DNA from: CAIZQW01 sp942493055
GTDB lineage: Bacteria > Verrucomicrobiota > Kiritimatiellia > RFP12 > UBA1067
Direction: 5' to 3'
Length of the DNA stretch: 64,000 nucleotides
Assembly: GCA_942493055.1 (NCBI GenBank)
Contig: OW818680.1
Location: forward strand, 6,014,001 to 6,078,000
Positions 8,065 to 15,423 of this stretch are shown piece after piece; positions within the stretch are counted from its first letter, which is position 1; the number at the start of each line of letters is the position of its first letter. A model generated the notes under the pieces. It had not been told where the DNA came from. It saw only the letters and a program-made list of their open reading frames with translations, and made no database searches. A program made the position numbers and the translations under genes.

Positions 8065-9506
8065 TGCAACTCAATCCAAAGCGTATCTTACTGATTCATC
8101 CCTTGGGGGGGAACAAGCGTGCGGCCGCTACGGACATCGCACGCAAGGCGAACCTCATGCCGCCCTTGGGGCTGGCTTCGATGGCGGCATGGCTTGAAAA
8201 GAATGGCTTTGAGGCGGATATTCTGGATTTCAATGCGGAGCCGGAACGCGAAGCCGAGCTTGAAGCTTTCATTCGGACGAAGAAGCCCGGGTTCATCGGG
8301 TTCAGTTGCACCACATCTTCGTTTCTGGATGGCGCAGGCCTGGCGCAGCAGGTGAAACAATGGTTTCCAGATATAGTCACTGTCATTGGCGGCGTGCATG
8401 TCTCTGCGTTGCGCGAAGCTGTACTGGAGAACTATCCTCAGTTTGACTACGGTATCTGGGGCGAAGGGGAAGAGACGCTGCGTGTCTTGATGACAGGCGA
8501 TACGCAGGACCGTGCCGGCGTGATTTACCGTGAAGCGGGTGTTGTGAAGTGTGGCGGACGGCGCGAGCCTGCAATCGCACTGGATACGCTGCCCTTTCCC
8601 GCGTATGAGAAGTTGCCGGGGTATCCGCAGCGATATGCGCTTCCTATTTTCAACTATCCTAAGACGCCCAATGCCAGTTTCACCTCCAGCCGCGGGTGTC
8701 CCTGTGCGTGCAGTTACTGCGACCGCTCCGTGTTTGGCTCGACCTTCCGTGCCAATTCAGCGGCGTACGTGTACGAGCACATGAAGTACATGCGCGAGCG
8801 CTTTGGTGTTCGGCATTTGAACTTCTATGATGATCAGTTCACCCTTGACCGTAAACGCATTTTAGAGCTGGCTCAAAGGCTGCGCGAAGCGCCGCTCGGC
8901 ATGACGTTTAACTGCGCGGCGCGTCCGGATCGTGTTGATCCCGAGATGCTCACCGCACTGAAGCAGGCTGGCTGCTGGATGATCAGCCTTGGCATTGAAA
9001 CCGGTGATCCCGAGTTGCTGGCGAAGCATCGCCGCCATGGCGACCTCGATCGGCTTCGTCAGGCGATCCGAGAGATTAAGAAGGCCGGAATCCGTGTCAA
9101 GGGGCTCGTCATGATCGGCCTGCCCGGAGAGACGGAGGAGTCCATCCGCCGGAGCATGAAGTATGTGCACTCCTTGCCTATAGACGACATCAACGTCGCG
9201 AAGTTCACCCCTTTCCCCGGGACACCGCTCTATAAAGATATCCGGACAACAGGGACTTTCGACGAAGATTGGAATCGGATGGACTGCATGCACTTTTTGT
9301 ATGTGCCGCAGGGGTTGACGGAAGAGCAGCTGCAAAAGCTTTTCATCGAGTTTTACAAGCGCCACTACATGCGCAATCGCATTGTCTGGGGTTATGTGAC
9401 CATGCTCTGGAAGTCCCCGGACAGTTGGAAGCGCTTTATGTTGAGCCTCGGCTCCTTCATCTCCTTCGCCCGCAGTAATAAGCGATGGCAGGAGGAGAAG
9501 TCATAG
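8064..9506 (+). CDS. B12-binding-domain radical SAM enzyme 3
   Basis: A 480-aa protein, last in the operon, starting inside the upstream stop (TAATG). The N-terminal B12-binding-like domain has PLGLASMAAWLEKNGFEADI, IGGVHVSALREAVLENYPQF and YGIWGEGEETL. The radical SAM domain has SSRGCPCACSYCDRSVFG (CX3CX2C, Cys near 212, 216, 219), MISLGIETGD, KGLVMIGLPGETEESI and FTPFPGTPLYKDI. The last ~70 residues are basic and hydrophobic. It is typical of cobalamin-type radical SAM enzymes acting on lipids, hopanoids or tetrapyrroles. Reaction not deducible; three such enzymes in one operon imply several C-C bond-forming or methylation steps. Confidence 0.85.
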   Translation: MQLNPKRILLIHPLGGNKRAAATDIARKANLMPPLGLASMAAWLEKNGFEADILDFNAEPEREAELEAFIRTKKPGFIGFSCTTSSFLDGAGLAQQVKQWFPDIVTVIGGVHVSALREAVLENYPQFDYGIWGEGEETLRVLMTGDTQDRAGVIYREAGVVKCGGRREPAIALDTLPFPAYEKLPGYPQRYALPIFNYPKTPNASFTSSRGCPCACSYCDRSVFGSTFRANSAAYVYEHMKYMRERFGVRHLNFYDDQFTLDRKRILELAQRLREAPLGMTFNCAARPDRVDPEMLTALKQAGCWMISLGIETGDPELLAKHRRHGDLDRLRQAIREIKKAGIRVKGLVMIGLPGETEESIRRSMKYVHSLPIDDINVAKFTPFPGTPLYKDIRTTGTFDEDWNRMDCMHFLYVPQGLTEEQLQKLFIEFYKRHYMRNRIVWGYVTMLWKSPDSWKRFMLSLGSFISFARSNKRWQEEKS

Positions 9507-9531
9507 ACTGTTCCAACATTTATTGGCGGCA

Positions 9532-9636
9532 GAGGGACTGAAGCGACAGGAGGGACCAGAGGGACAGCAGGGATTTTCTCTGCTTAAGCGTGTATGTCCC
9601 TCACGTCCCTATCGTCCCTCATGTCCCTACTCCCGC
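9532..9636. repeat. inverted element with 9-nt-period arms (GGGAC family)
   Basis: The gap between the convergent radical SAM and fucU genes holds a left arm (9532-9576) where GGGAC recurs every 9 nt, and a right arm (9592-9636) where the complement GTCCC recurs every 9 nt, separated by about 15 nt. The arms can pair imperfectly into a long hairpin. A 7-bp stem (AGAATCC/GGATTCT, 9643-9661) follows. It may act as a bidirectional terminator between the convergent operons. No coding potential seen. Confidence 0.75.
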
Positions 9637-9737
9637 ACCTTCAGAATCCCATCAGGATTCTTGATGTTGGAGTGACGGTCCTGACGGTCTTGCGTCCTGC
9701 TGTCCGTGGGTCAATCGACCAACTCTTAACGCACAAG

Positions 9738-10169
9738 TTACAGGCAGGGCGTGACGCCCTTCTTCAGGAGAATATTGCCATACTTGGCGAGTTCGCCGGT
9801 CATGACGCAGGCGAAGGCCTTCTGGGCGCGGTCATAGAAATCGAAGCGACCGATGCGCGTGATGGCCGGAACTTTTTTCAGTTTTTTCCGGATGGCGTCC
9901 TTGTAGCTCTTCTCGACTTCGGGGTCGAGCGTGTCGCCTGCGACAGCGGCCATCATGATCAGTGGCGGCGCATAGCTGTCGAGTTCGAAGAGGGGGATGA
10001 TCCCCTCCAGCAAAGCAGGTATGCCAATGCCATCCGCACGTATCACATGCTTGCAGAACGTGTGGCCCGGGAAGTGGGCATCCGCCAAGATGATTTCATC
10101 GCCGTGTCCCATTTCGGCAAGAGCTTTTAAAAGATCAGGGGATATGACCGGGGATATTCCTTTTAGCAT
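9738..10169 (-). CDS. fucU: L-fucose mutarotase
   Basis: A 143-aa RbsD/FucU-family protein, the usual length for FucU. The signature GHGDEIILADAHFPG (residues ~21-35), with the conserved His and Asp, is diagnostic; the C-terminal RAQKAFACVMTGELAKYGN is also typical. It interconverts the alpha and beta anomers of L-fucose in the cytoplasm. The start overlaps the end of fucP by 7 nt, so the two are co-transcribed. The pairing with a FucP-like permease favours fucose over ribose as substrate. Confidence 0.93.
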   Translation of the reverse strand: MLKGISPVISPDLLKALAEMGHGDEIILADAHFPGHTFCKHVIRADGIGIPALLEGIIPLFELDSYAPPLIMMAAVAGDTLDPEVEKSYKDAIRKKLKKVPAITRIGRFDFYDRAQKAFACVMTGELAKYGNILLKKGVTPCL

Positions 10170-11485
10170 GAGGCTACTCCTTGTTTAGAACGACGATAGG
10201 TTTTAAGACCATATAAGGCTACGACTACGAAGCAGATGAGCGGCAATGTGAAGGACATGCGTACACTCGAAAGCGTAGTGAATATGAGATTAAAGGCGCT
10301 CTGATCCATAATCCATCCCTGCATAGGCGGCATCAGGCAACCGCCGCCAATCGCCATGATAAGGCCTGCGGCACCAAGCTTTGCATCGTCGCCAATACCG
10401 TCCAGTGCAATGCCGTAAATCGTCGGGAACATCAGAGACATTGTAGCTGAAGAGGCCACTAGGCAGTAGAGCCCAGGCATGCCCGGCAGGAAGATCACGC
10501 CGATGATGAGTGCTGTGCCGATGGTGGCAAGGACGGCCAGCAAGGCGCCAGGGTTGACATATTTCAAGAGGAATGTACAGATAAAGCGGCTACAGACAAA
10601 CATACCCATGGCAATCATATTGTAGAACTGGCCCTGTGCCTTTGAAAGGCCCATTTCCGCCTCAGCGTATTGGATGATGAAAGTCCAGCACATGATTTGA
10701 ACGCCGACATAAAAGGCTTGCGCAATGACGCCTTCGACATAGTTGGCGTTTTTCAAAAGACGTTTGACAGTTGCGCCGACGGAGAGGTCCTTATTTTCAT
10801 CATGGGTGCTGCGGGGCAAGCGCGTAACAAGGAAGACCACAAAGACGATCGCCACGACAATGCCGAGGACGGCATAAGGCCCGATGATGACGGAGAGGTC
10901 ATGCTTGGCGATATTGTTAAAGGCTTCTGGCGTTGTCTTGATCAGTTCACGGCGAGCGTCTTCCGTCATGGGATCCAATTTGCAGAGGATCAGATTTCTG
11001 GCAACAAGCATGCCTGTCAAAGAGCCCATGGGGTTGAAGGATTGGGCAAAGTTAAGGCGGCGTGTCGCTGTGGCTTCGTCGCCCATAGCAAGGATGTAGG
11101 GATTTGAACTCGTTTCAAGGAAGGAGAGTCCACAGGTCATGATGAAGTAGGAGAGCAGGAATGCCCAGAAAGCCATCAGCCATCCCGAGGGAATAAAAAG
11201 TATGCACCCTAATGCATAAAGAGCAAGGCCAAGTAAGATGCCGCTTTTATAAGAGAATTTCTTGATAAAGAGCGCTGCTGGAATCGCCATTACGCAGTAA
11301 CCGCCATAGAAGGCAAACTGCACAAGCGAGCTTTGAAAGTTACTGATCAGCAGGATGTTTTTAAACGCTGCAACCATCGGGTTCGTGATGTCGTTTGCAA
11401 AGCCCCACAACGCAAAGAGCGAAGTGACAAGAATAAAAGGCAGTATGAGTGCAGGTGGGATAAGTTTGGCTGTCTTGTCCGTCAT
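10163..11485 (-). CDS. fucP: L-fucose:H+ symporter-like MFS permease
   Basis: A 440-aa, 12-helix major facilitator of the FHS (fucose-galactose-glucose:H+ symporter) family, close to E. coli FucP in length. Family features are the N-terminal FALWGFANDITNPMV, FYGGYCVMAIPAALFIKKFSYK between helices 2 and 3, and LETSSNPYILAMGD after helix 4. It imports L-fucose or a related sugar across the inner membrane. AAGGAG precedes the ATG. fucU overlaps its 3' end, and 32 nt separate it from the upstream dehydrogenase gene. Substrate is inferred from family and fucU; other FHS sugars are possible. Confidence 0.9.
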   Translation of the reverse strand: MTDKTAKLIPPALILPFILVTSLFALWGFANDITNPMVAAFKNILLISNFQSSLVQFAFYGGYCVMAIPAALFIKKFSYKSGILLGLALYALGCILFIPSGWLMAFWAFLLSYFIMTCGLSFLETSSNPYILAMGDEATATRRLNFAQSFNPMGSLTGMLVARNLILCKLDPMTEDARRELIKTTPEAFNNIAKHDLSVIIGPYAVLGIVVAIVFVVFLVTRLPRSTHDENKDLSVGATVKRLLKNANYVEGVIAQAFYVGVQIMCWTFIIQYAEAEMGLSKAQGQFYNMIAMGMFVCSRFICTFLLKYVNPGALLAVLATIGTALIIGVIFLPGMPGLYCLVASSATMSLMFPTIYGIALDGIGDDAKLGAAGLIMAIGGGCLMPPMQGWIMDQSAFNLIFTTLSSVRMSFTLPLICFVVVALYGLKTYRRSKQGVASC

Positions 11486-11517
11486 GGGGCGTGCTCCTTA
11501 TTATGTTTCGCAAAGAA

Positions 11518-12594
11518 TCACTTGAGTTCCTCATCAAAACACACGGCCACTTTACCACAATTGCCGTCCGCCATCAATGCGTAAGCTTCAGGAGCTTTTT
11601 CAAGCGGGAAGCGATGCGTGATGAGCTTGTCCGGGTGGATGCCCCAGCGGACCAGCCGCTCGACGAGTTCTTCCATACGCCAGAGGTTTGTAACCCATGA
11701 ACCGTAAATGGTCTTCTGGTCATGAATGATATCCGGGCTTGGATTGAAGTTGACGGTACCGCCTTCACCGATGAAGACAATCTTGCCCCACTTCCGTGTG
11801 GCTTGAATCGCGGTCAGACGTCCTTTGTCATTCGCGGAACATTCGACGGCACGTTCAACGCCCATGCCGCCTGTCAGTGCGCGGATCTGCGCAACAGTAT
11901 CCGGCCCGGCTTTGATTACGTGGTCGGCGAGTTTGAGCTTTTTCGCGATTTTCATACGGGCTTCGCTGACATCGGTGCCGATGGTCAGGGTTGCACCCAT
12001 GGCTTTGGCGAGTTGGAGCGCGGCAAGTCCGACGGGGCCAAGGCCCGTAACCAGTACAGCGTCGTTGCCGCAGATGCCGATCTTCTCAAGGCCTTCATAG
12101 ACGGTGCCGAAGCCGCACGCGACTTGTGCGCCGTCTGCGTAGGAGAGGGAGTCGGGCAACAGCACGAGATCCTTTTCCTCGGCAAGAATGTAGGGGGCCA
12201 TGCCGCCATCCCGTTGCCAGCCATACGCGCGGCGATACAGTTCGCTGGTGCAGGAGATCATATAGCCCCGGCGGCAGTCATTGCAGACGCCGCAGCCCGA
12301 GATATGATAGATGACCACACGGTCGCCTTGCTTGAAACGGCGTAACCCAGGTCCGCATTTCACAATCTGTCCAGCAGGTTCATGGCCGGCGATCATGCCG
12401 GGTTGATAGCCTTCTGGACCTTTGCCCAGATGTTCGTGATAGATACAACGGATGTCCGAGCCGCAAATGGTCGAGGCTTTTGTACGAATGAGCACTTCAC
12501 CATGGCCGGGTTCAGGAACCGCATATTGTTTGAATTTAACAGTGCTGTCTCCAGGCAGATAGGCGCCAGTCATCTTTTTCGGTATTGTCTTCAT
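11518..12594 (-). CDS. zinc-dependent medium-chain alcohol/sugar dehydrogenase
   Basis: A 358-aa MDR-family dehydrogenase. Catalytic zinc ligands appear as the Cys in STICGSDIR and GHEPAG. The structural-zinc Cys lobe is CGVCNDCRRGYMISC, and the NAD-binding GLGPVG lies near residue 195. It would oxidise a sugar or polyol C-OH, or reduce an aldehyde or ketone, with NAD(P). Between fucP and an aldo/keto reductase in one operon, it may act on L-fucose or on lactaldehyde/propanediol; the sequence does not decide. Threonine- or sorbitol-dehydrogenase-like alternatives are possible. Confidence 0.85.
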   Translation of the reverse strand: MKTIPKKMTGAYLPGDSTVKFKQYAVPEPGHGEVLIRTKASTICGSDIRCIYHEHLGKGPEGYQPGMIAGHEPAGQIVKCGPGLRRFKQGDRVVIYHISGCGVCNDCRRGYMISCTSELYRRAYGWQRDGGMAPYILAEEKDLVLLPDSLSYADGAQVACGFGTVYEGLEKIGICGNDAVLVTGLGPVGLAALQLAKAMGATLTIGTDVSEARMKIAKKLKLADHVIKAGPDTVAQIRALTGGMGVERAVECSANDKGRLTAIQATRKWGKIVFIGEGGTVNFNPSPDIIHDQKTIYGSWVTNLWRMEELVERLVRWGIHPDKLITHRFPLEKAPEAYALMADGNCGKVAVCFDEELK

Positions 12595-12623
12595 AATATC
12601 CTTTCGGGCATGTCGCCCCTTGC

Positions 12624-13646
12624 TTATTTCTTTATGATTCCGGTTTCATCCCAGAGGTCTTCCCACGTCTGGCCTTTACGCCACAGGAAAACTTGACCTT
12701 TGATCAGACGGCACTTTTTATCAATGCCTGAAATAGCGTTCATCTCCTCGTCCGTGAGCTTCGCGCAGAGGCCTGCGCTGAGGTTGCTGATGAGTTGCTC
12801 GCGCTTGACTGCGAATGGAATGACGATCTCCCCGCGCTGCACAGCCCACATCAGGCAGACGACGGCTGGATGGACGTTGAGGCGTTCTGCAATCTTCAGG
12901 ATGAGCGGGTCTGTGGTGTCGCAGGTGTCTTCCGGGGTGCGGTCCCGCTCCGGACGTGACGGCGAACCCAGCGGAGAAAAGCCAATCGGCTGGATTTTGT
13001 TTGCGACCATGAAGTCAAAGAGTTCAGGTTGCTGAAAGTGCGGATGGAGCTCCATCTCGTTGACCACGGGTTTGACCTTGCAGTCCTTCAGCAGGAGCTT
13101 CATCTTTGCGATGGTCATATTGGACGTGCCGATGTTCCGCACGAGACCCTCAGCATAAAGCTCCTCCATTTGTGCCCAGGTCTTCATATACGCTTCATGG
13201 ATGTATGGCTTGGCATCAGGATTGTGGTAATCCCCTGTGCAGCCTTTCGGATGGAAATTCGGGAAGGGCCAATGGACGAGATAGAGGTCGAGGTAATCAA
13301 GCCCGAGATCCTTTAAGGACTGCTTACATGACGCGATGACGTTGCCTCCGCCGTGCATATCATTCCAGACCTTCGAGGTGATCCACAGCGCCTCACGGGG
13401 AACCCCGCTTTGGATCACCTGCTGCAGGGAGTGGCCGACCTGTTTTTCATTGCCATACACTGAGGCGCAGTCGAAATGGCGATAGCCAATCTTGGCGGCT
13501 TCAACCACTGCGGCGGCAACGGTCTCGGCACTGTACTTATCAGAGCCAAAGGTCCCCATTCCAACGACAGGAATCTGCGAACCATTGGCGAGCAATCGAC
13601 GCGGGACAGAACTCTGCTCACAGGTAGATTCATAAGGTGTTTTCAT
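12624..13646 (-). CDS. aldo/keto reductase
   Basis: A 340-aa (beta/alpha)8 NADPH-dependent reductase. The catalytic tetrad is recognisable: Asp and Tyr in FDCASVYGNE, Lys in ITSKVW, His in YLVHWPFPN. The N-terminal IPVVGMGTFGSD and the GTSNM motif are also typical. ATG 13646 is chosen over a TTG at 13655; neither has a clear ribosome-binding site. It is the promoter-proximal gene of the set ending in fucU, 29 nt ahead of the dehydrogenase. It probably reduces or oxidises a sugar or a short aldehyde such as L-lactaldehyde; this role is from context only. Confidence 0.85.
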   Translation of the reverse strand: MKTPYESTCEQSSVPRRLLANGSQIPVVGMGTFGSDKYSAETVAAAVVEAAKIGYRHFDCASVYGNEKQVGHSLQQVIQSGVPREALWITSKVWNDMHGGGNVIASCKQSLKDLGLDYLDLYLVHWPFPNFHPKGCTGDYHNPDAKPYIHEAYMKTWAQMEELYAEGLVRNIGTSNMTIAKMKLLLKDCKVKPVVNEMELHPHFQQPELFDFMVANKIQPIGFSPLGSPSRPERDRTPEDTCDTTDPLILKIAERLNVHPAVVCLMWAVQRGEIVIPFAVKREQLISNLSAGLCAKLTDEEMNAISGIDKKCRLIKGQVFLWRKGQTWEDLWDETGIIKK

Positions 13647-13722
13647 AGTGAGCAATATAATAATTTAAGTTTTTCAAAATTGACATGGACATCGTTGACC
13701 AAATGATGGATATTATTGACTT
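13647..13722. promoter_or_regulatory. divergent AT-rich control region between the fuc operon and its putative regulator
   Basis: A 76-bp AT-rich gap. TTGAC occurs three times on the + strand (13680, 13695, 13716), 15 and 21 nt apart, which could be half-sites for the divergent AraC-type regulator or -35-like elements. No confident -10/-35 pair could be assigned to either gene. Confidence 0.4.
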
Positions 13723-14577
13723 ATGAAAGAGACGTCATTTATTTCGAAACACGTTGTTTCAGGTGAATATTACTTTTTAAATCTCACCCCGCCTGCCGGG
13801 GCTCAGGGGGTTGTGGTCTGCGGCGGACTTGAAAATTGCGCACCCAATTATCGTGTGGTCAGAAACCGCTTTAAATACCATTCCCTTGAATATGTTGTCA
13901 GGGGCGAAGGGACCTTGACGATCAGCAATAAAACCTATCCGCTGCATGCGGGTGCGATGTTTGGCTATGGTCCTGCAACACGGCATGATATCACGACAGA
14001 TCCGAAAAATCCGCTGGTGAAATATTTTGTTGATTTCAAAGGAACGCGCTTTACGCACCTGTTGCGCACGCATCCACTCGCCTTGCACAAGCCGTTCTAC
14101 TATTCAACAAATGTCCGCCAACTCTTTGAGAATCTGCATCAGAATGGACGCGGCAATCATCCGAACGTCCATAAGATCTGCGCCTGCCTTTTGGAACTGC
14201 TCATTCTCCAGACGGCAGATGCGGCCTTGCTTTTGAAAGAGGCTGAATCACCAGCGCATCAGACCTTTCAGCAAATCCGTGAAGCGATTGAGCAGGGGTT
14301 CCTGGCCTTTCGTGCGTTGCCGGATATTGCCTCTCACTGTCATGTGGATGCGTCGTATGTCTGCCGTCTCTTTAAACGCTATGGCACGGAGACGCCCTAT
14401 GATATGTTGGTGCGTCTAAAAATGCGCCATGCGGCAGACTTGCTGAATAATGGGCAGACGTTGATTAAGGACGTTGCCGCAACTGTCGGCTTTGAAGATC
14501 CGTATCACTTCTCGCGTGTCTTCAAATCTGTCTATGGCGTCTCGCCCAAAGCGTTCATCCAGTCCGATCACCGCTGA
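13723..14577 (+). CDS. AraC-family transcriptional regulator
   Basis: A 284-aa protein. The N-terminal half is a cupin-like sugar-sensing domain (YVVRGEGTLTI, YPLHAGAMFGYGPATRHDI). The C-terminal ~100 residues hold two helix-turn-helix motifs (DIASHCHVDASYVCRLFKRY and VAATVGFEDPYHFSRVFKS, then YGVSPKAF), the AraC/XylS signature. It is divergent from the fucose operon across 76 bp, so it probably senses the imported sugar and activates that operon. The effector is an inference. Its 3' end overlaps the convergent L,D-transpeptidase gene by 10 nt. Confidence 0.88.
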   Translation: MKETSFISKHVVSGEYYFLNLTPPAGAQGVVVCGGLENCAPNYRVVRNRFKYHSLEYVVRGEGTLTISNKTYPLHAGAMFGYGPATRHDITTDPKNPLVKYFVDFKGTRFTHLLRTHPLALHKPFYYSTNVRQLFENLHQNGRGNHPNVHKICACLLELLILQTADAALLLKEAESPAHQTFQQIREAIEQGFLAFRALPDIASHCHVDASYVCRLFKRYGTETPYDMLVRLKMRHAADLLNNGQTLIKDVAATVGFEDPYHFSRVFKSVYGVSPKAFIQSDHR

Positions 14578-15245
14578 TGCTTATAGGTGTCCATTTCCGC
14601 TTTGAGGCGTTCATAGAGCGGTTTAATCCACGTGGGCTTTTTTTGTTGAACGTCTTTGAGCGGGCGGACTCGAAAATCAATCGGGCTGATGAGGAGCTTT
14701 ATATTTTTAATCCCTGTCTTCTCAGCAAGGATAAACACCTCTTCGGATGATGGATCGCCGATGGCAATACAGCCGATAGATGCGGCGCAGCCGTGAATCA
14801 TGATGTCGCCGCCCAAGTTTGTCCTAGCCTCTGTTTTGGCATGGCGCTTGTCTTCTGCATTGGGGTAGTTTACGCGTAAGGAGAGATGGTAGCGGCTGTT
14901 GGGATTCAAGGCTTCAATTTCATAGAAGCCCTCTGGGACTTGGAGGTCGCCCTCTTTCAGCTTGGGCCCTGCTGTGCCGCTCGCGGCGAGGATGGGGTAG
15001 GTTTTGATCAGCCGATACTGGCCATTGGTCCCTGGGACATGCAATTCCAGTTTCTTCTCATCTTTCAACGCGATCAAGGTGAATTTGGCTGGCGGATAGG
15101 GGATGGCTTGCGCCTTGAAGTGAGGTGCAAGGCGCTGATGGACGGCTGCTTCATATTGTGCAACACGTTCAGCAATGGTTGCTGATTGTGCGCAGCCGGT
15201 TAAAACGCTACAGGCAATCATAAGGATAGTGTGGTTGATGTTCAT
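14568..15245 (-). CDS. L,D-transpeptidase catalytic-domain lipoprotein (YafK/DpaA-like)
   Basis: A 225-aa protein from ATG 15245, chosen because it gives a lipoprotein signal (hydrophobic stretch, lipobox LTGC, Cys18). An upstream extension would translate the repeat element instead. The YkuD fold is shown by IMIHGCAASIGCIAIGD: His151 and Cys159 are the likely catalytic pair in HGx6-7SxGC. The YafK/DpaA group cleaves or forms murein cross-links or Braun-lipoprotein attachments in the periplasm. No Shine-Dalgarno is present, because an 8-nt-period array abuts the start codon. SGNH hydrolase and thiH lie upstream on the same strand. Confidence 0.85.
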   Translation of the reverse strand: MNINHTILMIACSVLTGCAQSATIAERVAQYEAAVHQRLAPHFKAQAIPYPPAKFTLIALKDEKKLELHVPGTNGQYRLIKTYPILAASGTAGPKLKEGDLQVPEGFYEIEALNPNSRYHLSLRVNYPNAEDKRHAKTEARTNLGGDIMIHGCAASIGCIAIGDPSSEEVFILAEKTGIKNIKLLISPIDFRVRPLKDVQQKKPTWIKPLYERLKAEMDTYKHQR

Positions 15246-15246
15246 G

Positions 15247-15419
15247 TGGAAAGTTGGAATATTGGAATGTTGGAAGAATGCACTTAAAGGGAGTGGCGCA
15301 GGCCTTCCTGGCCGCCGTAACGAAGTGGAGGAGGCTGCGCCACAGGCACGCAGACGCGTGCCCTTCCCGGTACCAGCGTTTCGTTGCTCCCCATCATTCC
15401 ACCATTCCAACATTCCAGT
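15247..15419. repeat. inverted element with 8-nt-period arms and structured core
   Basis: The left arm (15247-15278) is TGGAA-type units every 8 nt; the right arm (15396-15419) is ATTCCA every 8 nt, the complement. The core carries an inverted repeat GTGGCGCAG (15293-15301) / CTGCGCCAC (15335-15343) and a hairpin GGCACGC/GCGTGCC just after it. The element fills the whole gap between the SGNH hydrolase stop and the lipoprotein start. It has the same architecture as 17841-18028. Confidence 0.85.
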
Positions 15420-15423
15420 GACG

